Assembly (NCBI RefSeq): GCF_009884975.1
Contig: NZ_CP041970.1
Location: forward strand, 1,550,001 to 1,614,000
DNA: 64,000 nucleotides
DNA from: Acinetobacter dispersus
GTDB taxonomy: Bacteria; Pseudomonadota; Gammaproteobacteria; Pseudomonadales; Moraxellaceae
Reading direction: 5' to 3'
In this document: positions 43,659-52,511 of the stretch, one piece after another
How positions within the stretch are numbered: the stretch's first letter is position 1
Layout: every line of letters starts with the position of its first letter
Program-made: the position numbers and the translations under genes
The notes under the pieces: model-generated
What the model was told of the DNA's origin: nothing
What the model saw: the letters and a program-made list of their open reading frames with translations, nothing else
Database searches by the model: none

Positions 43659-44141
43659 ATGTTTAATTCAGATCAAACCGAGAAACCTAAAACGCTCACT
43701 GGGCAACGATTACGCTCCTATGCTTTTGCCCTACTCACGCGTCGTGATTATTCAAAAGCTGAATTAATCAGCAAACTAAATCTCTATGCAATCAATCCAG
43801 ATGAAGTGGCCAACCTTGTCGAAGAATTAGCACAACAGAACTATCAAAGTGATCAACGTGTTGCTGAGCTGACGCTCGCCAGCCAAATTAGAAAAGGTAA
43901 AGGTTTACAACGAATCAAACAGGCATTAAAAGCAAAACAACTGGATGCAGAGCTAATTACTGAGGAACTTCAAGAAGTAGACTGGCTTGATCAAGCTTAT
44001 CAGCTTAAGGTCAAGAAATTTGGAGAAGAAGTCGCAACTGACCCTAAAATCAAAGCAAAACAAGTTCGATTTTTACAATATCGTGGTTTTGATATGGGGG
44101 TAATTATGAAAGCGATTGCTCGAACGAGCGAAGAGGAATAA
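43659..44141 (+). CDS. recX: RecX regulatory protein
   Basis: Negative modulator of RecA filaments. It has 160 residues of three-helix repeats: LRSYAFALLTRRDYSKAELISKL, VAELTLASQIRKGKGLQRIKQAL and a C-terminal repeat ending RFLQYRGFDMGVIMKAI, the family pattern. It follows recA by 42 bases across a strong terminator, a spacing that keeps RecX low relative to RecA in E. coli. Its stop lies 2-3 bases from the 3' end of the oppositely oriented ffs gene. Confidence 0.93.
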   Translation: MFNSDQTEKPKTLTGQRLRSYAFALLTRRDYSKAELISKLNLYAINPDEVANLVEELAQQNYQSDQRVAELTLASQIRKGKGLQRIKQALKAKQLDAELITEELQEVDWLDQAYQLKVKKFGEEVATDPKIKAKQVRFLQYRGFDMGVIMKAIARTSEEE

Positions 44142-44143
44142 AT

Positions 44144-44257
<114 letters not shown>

Positions 44258-44268
44258 TTGCCTGACAA

Positions 44269-44296
44269 AGTATAGAGATTTTTATCTGAGTTGCAA
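44269..44296 (-). promoter_or_regulatory. ffs promoter
   Basis: Minus-strand TTGCAA (44296-44291), 16 bases, TATACT (44274-44269), placing the start of transcription within a few bases of the predicted RNA 5' end. The rest of the gap to 44572 has no gene; it holds a dyad TAAATGC-TTATT-GCATTTA at 44441-44459, possibly part of the promoter of the CpoB-like gene. Confidence 0.75.
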
Positions 44297-44572
44297 GCCT
44301 TGTCTCTGTTTTTCAGCGAGTTTTCAACTCAACTGCCTAATTCCTCATCAATCTCTATATATTTGTTATCTATTTATTTTAATTGTGTTTAAACATTAAA
44401 CAACAACCAACCAATTTCCTTCAAAAGTGCTTGAAGATTGTAAATGCTTATTGCATTTAAATGAGTTGCTGTTTTAATGGCTTAATCAAAAATCTATATC
44501 TGGTGTGTTGCAAGTAAAAGGTGAAGACTTGTTCGACCACAGCTTTATATTTCAACTTATGGATGAATTTTT

Positions 44573-45427
44573 ATGCTAAAAAAGCATTCCGTACTTTTTA
44601 TTGCCCTGCTCAGCAGTGCACATTTATATGCCAATGTTCCTATTGAATCGCGCTCTTTAAGCCAACAACAAGCCAATAATGTTGTTGCAGGTTCCCCAAG
44701 CTTGAACTGGGAAATCATGCAAAAGAACCAAAAACTTGAAGAAGAAATTCGTAAGTTACGTGGTCAACTTGAAGAACATGACAATGCAATCGAGCAATTA
44801 AAGAAAGAGCTCACCAATCGCTATACCGATCTCGATCAGCGCTTAGAATTGCTTTCACAAAAGATTGATCCACCAGAAGAAAACGCCGAAGCTCAAGATG
44901 AAACAGCTGCAACTGGAACAGCCAGTACTGACACAGCAGCATCTGTAATCGCTCCTACAGCGCCAGCACAACAACAAACAACACCAGCCAAAGCACAGCC
45001 CGCTGCGGATCGACCACCAGCCAATACAGCAACAACCAGCAACACCACCAATCAAATCGAGTTAGAAAAAGCAGCCTACACCGTTGCACTTGATGCCTAC
45101 AAACAAGGCGGTGCAAAAAAAGCCATTCAACCAATGCAAAACTTCATTAAAAACCATCCGAATGGTATTTATGTCGGGAATGCATACTTCTGGCTTGCTG
45201 AATTTTACCTAGCAGTTGAACCTGTAGACTATAAAGCAGCAAAGCAGAACTATAATATTGTGGCGACTCGCTATCCAAACTCAGCCAAAGCGTCTCGTGC
45301 AGTTTATCAGTTATATAGCATTGCCAATGAAGTCGATAAAAATACTGCTTTAGCAAATCAATATAAAACTAAGCTGCTCAGCCAATACCCACAATCTGAA
45401 GAAGCTAAATTTATTCAGAAAAAATAG
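44573..45427 (+). CDS. CpoB/YbgF-like periplasmic TPR protein
   Basis: A 284-residue secreted protein. The signal peptide ends ...SAHLYA near residue 20; a coiled coil follows at about 45-100 (QKLEEEIRKLRGQLEEHDNA), which trimerises in E. coli CpoB. Next come an Ala/Thr/Pro/Gln-rich linker (about 105-160) and a C-terminal TPR domain (about 165-284, including YKQGGAKKAIQPMQNFI and YPNSAKASRAVYQLY). CpoB coordinates the Tol-Pal machine with peptidoglycan synthesis at division. It is usually next to pal, but no tol-pal gene is visible here, so it is either an orphaned cpoB or a paralogue. Confidence 0.82.
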   Translation: MLKKHSVLFIALLSSAHLYANVPIESRSLSQQQANNVVAGSPSLNWEIMQKNQKLEEEIRKLRGQLEEHDNAIEQLKKELTNRYTDLDQRLELLSQKIDPPEENAEAQDETAATGTASTDTAASVIAPTAPAQQQTTPAKAQPAADRPPANTATTSNTTNQIELEKAAYTVALDAYKQGGAKKAIQPMQNFIKNHPNGIYVGNAYFWLAEFYLAVEPVDYKAAKQNYNIVATRYPNSAKASRAVYQLYSIANEVDKNTALANQYKTKLLSQYPQSEEAKFIQKK

Positions 45428-45442
45428 TTTATAGCCTCCAAT

Positions 45443-45474
45443 AAAAAAGCCAGTTTAAACAAACTGGCTTTTTT
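45443..45474. terminator. Bidirectional terminator (CpoB-like / ppiD)
   Basis: AAAAAGCCAGTTT / AAACTGGCTTTTT with a 4-base loop, between convergent genes, with A and T tracts on the two sides. Confidence 0.95.
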
Positions 45475-45489
45475 ATGCTTAGAACAAAC

Positions 45490-47361
45490 TTATTTGATCT
45501 TTGCTTGTGATTTTAAGTATTCAGTATAGTCTTCCAATACCTGCTGACCACGGAACTGTTGATAAAGCTTATTCAACTCTTGTAACTGTTCTGCTGGTAA
45601 AGTACTTGCTACACTGCTATTCACATTTGAAACAGCTACGATCACTAATTCGTTTGGTAATTTAGCAGTCGTCGCAGACCATAAACCATCTTTGCTTGGT
45701 GCAGGGATACTGAATGCGGCACGTTCAATTGGACGTTTTAAACCTTGTGAACGAGCGAAAGTGCCTGCATTTTCAAAAGTAACTTGTGATTTTGCAACGA
45801 CCTGTGCAGCTGGTAGTGTTTTAAAATCAGCAAGGATTGTTGCAATTTTCGCTTGTGCTGCTTTATAAGCCTTCGCTTCAATCACTTTTGCTTTAACTTC
45901 AGCTGTTGCTTGCTCCAAAGGTTTTACACCCGCAGCATGATAGTTACGAACCTTAATCCAAACTGTATCACCATTGGCCAACTGGATGTTTGAAGAAGCA
46001 TTACGATCACCGTTCTTCACGTCATCATTAAATAATTTTGCCTTAACACTCAAATCACTTAAATATGGATTATCCGTTGTTAAAGTCACATCATTTGCAG
46101 ATTCAATACGTGCGCCCTTCACTTCTTGTGCAACTACATCTAACGAATCACTACCAACAACCATCTCATTCAGGTTATTGACCGTGTCACTGAATAAATT
46201 CGCCGCTTTAGATTTTTCTACTTCAGCTGTTAAACGCGCTTTTTCCGATTCAAATGATGGCAGTTTCACCATTGGTGATTCGGCTTCGATAATGTGATAA
46301 CCGTATTGCGTTTTAACAGGTTTTGAAATCTCACCATTTTTTAATGCATTCACTGCATTATCAAAATCGGCAGAGAATGCACCTGGCGCATAAGCGTCAA
46401 CCAAACCGCCTTGAGTCTTCGAAGTTGGATCGTCCGAGAACTGAGCAGCAGCATCTGCAAATGTCATACCTGCCTGAATTTTTGCATAAACTTCATTGGC
46501 AAGTTTCTGAGCAGCAGCATCATCACGTGCATCCGTGGTAATTAAAATATGCTTAACTTGACGCTTAATTGCTTTTTTCTGTTCATCAACAAAAGCGGTA
46601 TAAGCCTGCTGTAAATCCGCTTCAGTCACTGCTAGATTCGCTTTAGGCAACAATGCTGGCGTTAAAACCACATAATCAACATCGACACTGGCAACTTGCT
46701 TAAATTCATTCTTATGCTTGTTGTAGTAATCAGTAATTTCTTGATTTGATGCAGTTACACCTTTTTTGTAGTCATCTAACTTGATACTTGCCAAGTGCAA
46801 AGTACGCTGTTCAGTTTGTAAATTAGCTAACTGCTGCACATCTGACTTACTCACCAATGCATAATCCATCAATGATGTTGAAATCATTTTAAGTGCATGG
46901 TCTTGGCGTAAGCTGGCAATCAATGCCTGATTGGTCATCCCAACAGAACGCAAATAGTTTTCATATAATTTTTGAGAGAATTGACCATTTTCTTGAAAGC
47001 TTGGTTGTTGAGCTAACATTTGCTCAAGTTGCACATCGCTTAAAGTCAAACCCAATTTCTCAGCTTGCTGTTGCAACAAACTACGCGCAACAAGTGCATC
47101 TAGTGCTTTTTCCTGAATAACAGGCAAGTTTAAAAGAGATTCATCACCTTTCACCAATGATAAATATTGATCTTTATAATTCTTGGTTGCACTTTCTAAT
47201 TCTTTATTAGAAATATCTTGACCGTTTACTGATTTCGCAACGTCTGCTTTATTGCTACCACTAAAATACCCTTCTATACCGACAAGTGCTAAAGGAGTCA
47301 AAAACAAAACTAACAGGACTTTGCCAAGCCAACCCTTAATGAGAGTACGAAACGATTCCAT
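45490..47361 (-). CDS. ppiD: Periplasmic folding chaperone PpiD
   Basis: Membrane-anchored periplasmic chaperone/peptidyl-prolyl isomerase, 623 residues. One N-terminal transmembrane helix (about 12-33, LGKVLLVLFLTPLALVG) anchors it. A SurA-N-like chaperone domain spans about 35-200, the parvulin domain about 262-360 (RQVKHILITTDARDD through YGYHIIEAESP), and a C-terminal chaperone domain follows. It helps outer-membrane protein maturation at the SecYEG exit. It lies downstream of hupB, the same hupB-ppiD order as in E. coli, but each has separate terminators here. Confidence 0.93.
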   Translation of the reverse strand: MESFRTLIKGWLGKVLLVLFLTPLALVGIEGYFSGSNKADVAKSVNGQDISNKELESATKNYKDQYLSLVKGDESLLNLPVIQEKALDALVARSLLQQQAEKLGLTLSDVQLEQMLAQQPSFQENGQFSQKLYENYLRSVGMTNQALIASLRQDHALKMISTSLMDYALVSKSDVQQLANLQTEQRTLHLASIKLDDYKKGVTASNQEITDYYNKHKNEFKQVASVDVDYVVLTPALLPKANLAVTEADLQQAYTAFVDEQKKAIKRQVKHILITTDARDDAAAQKLANEVYAKIQAGMTFADAAAQFSDDPTSKTQGGLVDAYAPGAFSADFDNAVNALKNGEISKPVKTQYGYHIIEAESPMVKLPSFESEKARLTAEVEKSKAANLFSDTVNNLNEMVVGSDSLDVVAQEVKGARIESANDVTLTTDNPYLSDLSVKAKLFNDDVKNGDRNASSNIQLANGDTVWIKVRNYHAAGVKPLEQATAEVKAKVIEAKAYKAAQAKIATILADFKTLPAAQVVAKSQVTFENAGTFARSQGLKRPIERAAFSIPAPSKDGLWSATTAKLPNELVIVAVSNVNSSVASTLPAEQLQELNKLYQQFRGQQVLEDYTEYLKSQAKIK

Positions 47362-47460
47362 AAGAATTCCAATATTTTATTTCGGGGCAATTTTAACTGA
47401 AAAACAAAGACGAATGAATGGAGAATAAAGATCAAATTAACTTTTTCATTCAATAAATAA

Positions 47461-47482
47461 AAAACGCACCCTAAATGGTGCG
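47461..47482 (-). terminator. hupB terminator
   Basis: ACGCACC / GGTGCGT stem with a 6-base loop just after the hupB stop; the minus-strand side is followed by TTTTTTATTT. Confidence 0.9.
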
Positions 47483-47500
47483 TTTATTGATTTAAAAAGA

Positions 47501-47773
47501 TTACGCAACCGAATCTTTTAAACCCTTACCAGCTTTGAAGCTAGGTACTTTGCTTGCTTTGATTTGCAGTTCTTCACCAGTTTTAGGGTTACGACCTGTA
47601 CGAGCAGCTCGTTCTTTAACGCTGAAAGTACCGAAACCAACTAAAGTAACCGTGTCACCTTTTTTAAGTGCTTCAGTGATTGACGCGATTGTCGCATCGA
47701 GTGCCTTACCAGCATCCGATTTAGACACTCCCCCTTTTTCAGCAATCGCATCAATTAATTCTGATTTATTCAT
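47501..47773 (-). CDS. hupB: HU family DNA-binding protein
   Basis: Nucleoid-associated histone-like protein of 90 residues, with the helical body [21 protein letters not shown] and the beta-arm [20 protein letters not shown], where the arm-tip Pro intercalates in DNA. It resembles HU-beta and is followed by ppiD. Strong terminator behind it. Confidence 0.95.
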   Translation of the reverse strand: MNKSELIDAIAEKGGVSKSDAGKALDATIASITEALKKGDTVTLVGFGTFSVKERAARTGRNPKTGEELQIKASKVPSFKAGKGLKDSVA

Positions 47774-47941
47774 GATAAAAAATATCCTCTTAATATCGTT
47801 TGTTAAGATCCAAGGCTATAGTTTAAAAGGCCATGACGCCTTTATAGCAATGCTTTGGGGGAGAACGCAATACTAGAAAGACCTTTTAATTAAAATAAAT
47901 ACTGAAATACGACATAAACAGACGAGTTACCTGCATTTTTT

Positions 47942-48397
47942 TTACTTTTTATTCAATTTGGCCTTCAATTGATTATTTTCTTCGATTAAAGCATCCACCT
48001 TAATATGCAGTTGTACAAGAAGCTGTTCGATATGCTGAAGATCCTTTGGCGTGACTAAGCCGATACGATTCAGTGAATGATTCACACCCGTATCTAAAAT
48101 CTTCTCAACTTTATCTTTGGTATCTGTAACAGACTCTTTGGCTTTCTCTGTCACCTTACCAACCGTATTGTCAGCAAAATCGACAGTTTTAGATTCTAGT
48201 TCTTCTCCAACCTTGACCAGGGAGTCAAACAATTTATTCCCTTCTTCTTCTGCGCGTGAAAAAGCACCTAACCCTGCAAGCCAAATTTGTTGTGTATATT
48301 TTTTGAAATCCAGCGCAGATTTCTTAGAACTCTTTGATTTTTGCTTAGTTTTTACCTCAGCTTCTTCGTTAGGATTTTCTATATTTGAGTTATCCAT
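47942..48397 (-). CDS. Phasin-family protein (PhaF/PhaI-like)
   Basis: A 151-residue protein with a basic N-terminal patch (KTKQKSKSSKKSALDF, about 17-32), then the phasin signature KYTQQIWLAGLGAFSRAEEEGNKLFDSLV (split here as about 34-62), a helical amphipathic region and a C-terminal leucine zipper (HIEQLLVQLHIKVDALIEENNQLK). Phasins coat polyhydroxyalkanoate granules; PhaF members also bind DNA. No PHA synthase is visible, so a general stress or storage role is equally possible. The start is well supported by the context MDNSNIENPNEE. Confidence 0.85.
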   Translation of the reverse strand: MDNSNIENPNEEAEVKTKQKSKSSKKSALDFKKYTQQIWLAGLGAFSRAEEEGNKLFDSLVKVGEELESKTVDFADNTVGKVTEKAKESVTDTKDKVEKILDTGVNHSLNRIGLVTPKDLQHIEQLLVQLHIKVDALIEENNQLKAKLNKK

Positions 48398-48606
48398 TGA
48401 CCATTGCTCCTAAGCACTTTACAAACAGTATGTCGTATTTAACCATAAAAATGTTTTTATAATATCAAAGTTAAGACTTGATCGTTTTAAAAAACTGTTC
48501 TACAAAGCAATAAAGTCATGTAAATTATTTTTAACAATTGAGTAAGGATGCTCAAGTTTACAGACGCTATTGTTTCACAACGTTATTGGTAAGGAAAAAG
48601 AGATCT

Positions 48607-49254
48607 ATGAGTGATACGCAACAAAGACATAAACATCCCCATTTGTTGCTAAACATTGTCATCATTGTTTTAGAAACTTTTTTCTCCTTCATCCTCACAC
48701 ATGATGCGGCTTTACGCCTGCAAGCTCAAAAACTAATTAATCGAAACATTACGATTCGAATCAATAGTTACATCCCTTTTTTCGACTTTTACATTCAATT
48801 TACCGAAAAGGGTTTGTTGTTTGATATGAAGGCACTCGATCGGACGATTGATTTAGAGATTAATAGCACACTCATCGATCTGATTAAGATTTTTGTGTTT
48901 AACAATCAGCGTAGCATTGCCAATATGCGCATTTTGGGTGACGCTGCACTTGGTGAAGAATTTCTAGACTTACTCCCACACCTCACACTCACCAGTATTT
49001 TCACAAACTGGAAACAATGGTTTAGCCTGTTTAACGATGAAGCTGAAGCAGCTGCATCTCAGCAGCGTATCGCCCCTTTGTTAGATAAAATCGATCAACA
49101 ACGCACTGAAATTAATACTTTGTTGGTGGAAGTGAAGCAATATCAGAACCGTATTCATCGTCTACAAAAGCGTCAACGCTTGATCAATATTGGCTTCGCA
49201 GTATTCAGCTTTATTTTCATCGCCATTTTTGTTTATAATACGTGGATACAATAA
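48607..49254 (+). CDS. SCP2-domain protein, UbiJ-like, with C-terminal membrane anchor
   Basis: The start at 48607 (MSDTQQRHKH) has AAAGAG upstream; the frame extends 23 codons further without support. The N-terminal segment LLNIVIIVLETFFSFILTHDAALRLQAQ and the later NMRILGDAALGEEFLDLLPH resemble the SCP2-like lipid-binding domain of UbiJ, an accessory ubiquinone-synthesis factor. Unlike E. coli UbiJ it continues into a coiled coil (LLDKIDQQRTEINTLLVEV) and ends with one membrane helix (IGFAVFSFIFIAIFVYNTW). No ubi genes flank it. The UbiJ link is inference from fold pattern. Confidence 0.6.
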   Translation: MSDTQQRHKHPHLLLNIVIIVLETFFSFILTHDAALRLQAQKLINRNITIRINSYIPFFDFYIQFTEKGLLFDMKALDRTIDLEINSTLIDLIKIFVFNNQRSIANMRILGDAALGEEFLDLLPHLTLTSIFTNWKQWFSLFNDEAEAAASQQRIAPLLDKIDQQRTEINTLLVEVKQYQNRIHRLQKRQRLINIGFAVFSFIFIAIFVYNTWIQ

Positions 49255-49295
49255 TTCCAATATATTTCACTTTTCACGCTGATATTGGCAATTTA

Positions 49296-49345
49296 AAACT
49301 TGACTATTTTAGTCGGAATTCATAAAATTTAGACATCTAGTCTAA
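49296..49345 (+). promoter_or_regulatory. isc operon promoter with type-1 IscR site and a second dyad
   Basis: TTGACT (49300-49305), 17 bases, TAAAAT (49323-49328) form the promoter. The stretch 49296-49320 matches the type-1 IscR consensus around its core (CTTGACT-ATTTT-AGTCGG), overlapping the -35 as in E. coli, so [2Fe-2S]-IscR should repress. A second perfect dyad TTAGAC-ATCTA-GTCTAA (49329-49345) covers the probable transcription start. Confidence 0.88.
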
Positions 49346-49361
49346 CCATGTGTACCGAATC

Positions 49362-49835
49362 ATGCGTCTTACAACTCGCGGTCGTTACGCAGTGACTGCT
49401 CTACTTGATTTAGCTTTGCAGCCAACTGAACAAACGATCACGCTTGCGGAAATAGCAGCACGCCAATCCATTTCAGTCGCTTATTTAGAACAGTTATTCG
49501 CAAAACTTAAACGTCATGGGTTAGTTTCAAGCGTTCGTGGTGCAAATGGTGGCTATCACCTTGCGCGCACTGCAAGTGAAATCACCGTGCTAGAAATTAT
49601 CGAAGCTGTAAATGAAACTGTTGATGCAACCCGTTGTGACCACAAAGGCAACTGCCAAAATGGTGCAATGTGTTTAACGCACGACTTATGGCAAGAACTC
49701 TCCCACCATATTGCCGATTATCTCGCAAAAATCACGCTTGCTGATTTAATTGCGCGTGACAACGTTCAAACTGTTGCTCTACGCCAAAATTCACCAAGCT
49801 TAGATTCAGCCCTTCTATCGGTTACAGGTATTTGA
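49362..49835 (+). CDS. iscR: Iron-sulfur cluster regulator IscR
   Basis: Rrf2-family repressor that senses [2Fe-2S] supply. From the ATG at 49362 ([19 protein letters not shown]) it has 157 residues, and the cluster ligands C92, C98, C104 and H107 fall at exactly the E. coli positions. The winged helix-turn-helix is [21 protein letters not shown]. It is first in iscRSUA-hscBA-fdx and is 1 base upstream of iscS. Confidence 0.97.
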   Translation: MRLTTRGRYAVTALLDLALQPTEQTITLAEIAARQSISVAYLEQLFAKLKRHGLVSSVRGANGGYHLARTASEITVLEIIEAVNETVDATRCDHKGNCQNGAMCLTHDLWQELSHHIADYLAKITLADLIARDNVQTVALRQNSPSLDSALLSVTGI

Positions 49836-49836
49836 C

Positions 49837-51054
49837 ATGAAACGTCCAATTTATCTTGATTACGCAGCAACCACTCCTGTACTGCCTGAAGTTGCAGAAC
49901 GTATGGTGGAATGTTTAACGTTCGAAGGGACTTTTGGTAACCCTGCGTCACGTTCACATGCTTATGGTTGGCAAGCCGAAGAAAAAGCTGAGTATGCGCG
50001 TGAGCAAGTTGCAAATTTAATCAAAGCAGATCCACGTGAAATCGTTTGGACTTCAGGTGCAACTGAATCTGACAACCTTGCATTAAAAGGGATTGCTCAG
50101 TTCTATGGCTCAAAAGGCAAACATATCATTACAAGTAAAATCGAACACAAAGCAGTGTTAGATCCTTGCCGTGAGCTTGAAGAACAAGGTTTCGAAATTA
50201 CATATTTAGAGCCAGAACCACGTACGGGTTTAATTACACCTGAAATGGTTAAAGCAGCTTTACGCCCTGATACCATTCTTGTATCCCTAATGATGGTGAA
50301 CAATGAAATCGGTACCGTAACAGACGTTGCTGCAATCGGTGAACTAACACGCGCCAATAAAACGTTCTTCCATGTCGATGCCGCTCAAGCAGCAGGTAAA
50401 GTTGAAATTGATCTTTCAACGATGAAAGTCGACTTGATGAGTTTTTCTGGCCACAAAATTTATGGTCCTAAAGGTATTGGCGCACTTTTCGTTCGCCGTA
50501 GCCCACGTGTTCGCTTAAAAGCACAAATGCACGGTGGCGGTCATGAGCGTGGTATGCGTTCTGGTACTTTAGCGACACACCAAATTGTTGGTATGGGTGA
50601 AGCTTTTGAAATTGCTGGCAAAACGATGCAAGCAGAGCAAGAGCGTATCCGTAAATTACGCGACAAGCTTTGGAATGGTTTACAAGACCTTGAACAAGTG
50701 TTCTTGAATGGCCACCCAACTCAAAACGTTGCAAACTATCTAAATGTCAGCTTCAACTTTGTTGAAGGTGAATCACTGATGATGGCACTGAAAGATGTTG
50801 CTGTTTCAAGCGGTTCAGCATGTACATCTGCAACTTTAGAGCCTTCATACGTTTTACGTGCTTTAGGTTTATCTGATGAGTTAGCGCACAGTTCAATCCG
50901 TTTCAGTTTTGGTAAATACACAACCGAAGCAGATATTGATCACGTGTTAACAATTACCAAAGCTGCAGTTGAGAAATTGCGTGAACTTTCTCCGCTTTGG
51001 GATATGTACAAAGAAGGTATCGACCTTTCAACAGTTGAATGGGCTGAACACTAA
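49837..51054 (+). CDS. iscS: Cysteine desulfurase IscS
   Basis: PLP enzyme that takes sulfur from cysteine for Fe-S clusters and tRNA thiolation, 405 residues. The PLP lysine is in [12 protein letters not shown] (near 206), and the persulfide-forming Cys is in [14 protein letters not shown] (near 329). The C-terminus ends [25 protein letters not shown], the family tail that docks IscU. Confidence 0.98.
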   Translation: MKRPIYLDYAATTPVLPEVAERMVECLTFEGTFGNPASRSHAYGWQAEEKAEYAREQVANLIKADPREIVWTSGATESDNLALKGIAQFYGSKGKHIITSKIEHKAVLDPCRELEEQGFEITYLEPEPRTGLITPEMVKAALRPDTILVSLMMVNNEIGTVTDVAAIGELTRANKTFFHVDAAQAAGKVEIDLSTMKVDLMSFSGHKIYGPKGIGALFVRRSPRVRLKAQMHGGGHERGMRSGTLATHQIVGMGEAFEIAGKTMQAEQERIRKLRDKLWNGLQDLEQVFLNGHPTQNVANYLNVSFNFVEGESLMMALKDVAVSSGSACTSATLEPSYVLRALGLSDELAHSSIRFSFGKYTTEADIDHVLTITKAAVEKLRELSPLWDMYKEGIDLSTVEWAEH

Positions 51055-51133
51055 TTCATTGAACCCTCAATTGAAAAACGTGTTTTCACCCTCATATTAA
51101 TATTAGGCTGACCCCGAGGTTTGGAGAAGCAAC

Positions 51134-51520
51134 ATGGCTTATAGCGAAAAAGTAATTGATCATTACGAAAACCCTCGTAATGTTGGCGTTTTAGACAAGA
51201 ATGCAGAAAACGTAGGTACAGGTATGGTCGGTGCACCAGCGTGTGGCGACGTAATGCGTTTACAAATTCAAGTCGATGACAATGGCGTAATTGAAGAAGC
51301 TCGCTTCAAAACTTATGGCTGTGGTTCTGCAATTGCATCAAGCTCTCTTGTAACCGAGTGGTTAAAAGGTAAAACGCTTGATGAAGCTCAATCAATCAAA
51401 AACATTGATATCGCGACTGAGCTTGCACTTCCACCAGTAAAAGTACACTGCTCTGTATTGGCTGAAGATGCAATTAAAGCTGCGATTGAAGACTATCGTG
51501 GCAAGAAAGCGAAAGCTTAA
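51134..51520 (+). CDS. iscU: Fe-S cluster scaffold IscU
   Basis: Scaffold on which [2Fe-2S] and [4Fe-4S] clusters are built, 128 residues. The ligand positions are Cys in GAPACGDVM, Cys in [12 protein letters not shown] and Cys in VHCSVLAED, with the HscA-recognition motif LPPVK just before the last. It lies after iscS with a 79-base gap and its own GGAG ribosome site. Confidence 0.98.
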   Translation: MAYSEKVIDHYENPRNVGVLDKNAENVGTGMVGAPACGDVMRLQIQVDDNGVIEEARFKTYGCGSAIASSSLVTEWLKGKTLDEAQSIKNIDIATELALPPVKVHCSVLAEDAIKAAIEDYRGKKAKA

Positions 51521-51549
51521 TTGATGAACGAAATAACATTGGAGTTTTC

Positions 51550-51870
51550 ATGATCCATTTAACTGAAAATGCTGCGAGTCACATCAGCAATTACCTGCAA
51601 AACCGCGGTAAGGGCGAAGGCATTCGTATTGGCGTGAAAACTTCGGGTTGTTCTGGGTTGGCTTATGTACTTGAGTTTGTCGATGATGTCGATACGCATG
51701 ATCAAGTATTTGAACAACTTGGCGTTAAAGTTTTTGTTGACCCGAAAAGCTTAGTTTATCTCAATGGTTTAGAGATGGACTATGTCAAAAATGGTCTGAA
51801 TGAAGGCTTTGAATTTAACAACCCAAATCAAAAAGGTGAATGTGGTTGCGGTGAATCATTTACTGTTTAA
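51550..51870 (+). CDS. iscA: A-type Fe-S carrier IscA
   Basis: Iron-sulfur carrier of 106 residues with the three conserved cysteines: GCSGLAY (near 37) and CGCGESF at the C-terminus. It belongs to the HesB/IscA family, which delivers clusters to apo-proteins. 29 bases after iscU, with GGAG upstream. Confidence 0.96.
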   Translation: MIHLTENAASHISNYLQNRGKGEGIRIGVKTSGCSGLAYVLEFVDDVDTHDQVFEQLGVKVFVDPKSLVYLNGLEMDYVKNGLNEGFEFNNPNQKGECGCGESFTV

Positions 51871-51954
51871 CTGGCAACACCCCTCTTTCTTTTCGTCAAA
51901 ACAGTGTGTTCCGCACTGTTTTAACGTATTTATCAATAGCGGAATTCATCTCCC

Positions 51955-52473
51955 ATGAATCATTTTGAGTTGTTCCAATTACCCGAAGCACTCGATATAG
52001 ATTTAGCAGCTTTAAAAAAACAGTTTTTAAGTTTGCAACAGCAATATCACCCAGATAAAGCCACTGACAAAGATCACGCATTGATCAAGTCGAGCGAAAT
52101 CAATCAAGCATTTAAAGTACTTTCACAAGTTGACAGTCGTGCTGCGTATCTGCTTGCCTTAAAAAAACAAGATCATCATCTGGACCAATCCATTAGTGAT
52201 TTTGAATTTTTGCAATCTGCACTCGAAATGCGTGAACAATTAGATGAAGCAACATCTACAGAGCAATTAAATACACTAAAAGTTGAAATTCAACAGTGGA
52301 TCGATGGTTTAGTTCGCGAATTTAAAATTGATTTTGCTGACGAAGACTGGGCAGAAGCACGTGATACTGTTCGTAAATTACGTTTTTTCCAACGTGTTAT
52401 GAATGATATTGATAAAGCTGAAGATCGCATGTTGGACGAAGAAGAAAGCTTCGACCTCGATGATGATTTTTAA
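51955..52473 (+). CDS. hscB: Co-chaperone HscB (J-protein)
   Basis: J-domain protein that brings IscU to HscA, 172 residues. The J domain has the QQYHPDKA motif (HPD near 33-35); the C-terminal helical bundle begins about 85 and binds IscU. It ends in an acidic tail ([12 protein letters not shown]). The usual order iscA-hscB-hscA is kept. Confidence 0.96.
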   Translation: MNHFELFQLPEALDIDLAALKKQFLSLQQQYHPDKATDKDHALIKSSEINQAFKVLSQVDSRAAYLLALKKQDHHLDQSISDFEFLQSALEMREQLDEATSTEQLNTLKVEIQQWIDGLVREFKIDFADEDWAEARDTVRKLRFFQRVMNDIDKAEDRMLDEEESFDLDDDF

Positions 52474-52511
52474 TCCGCTGTTACCGATTATTTTCAAGGG
52501 ATACCGCACGC

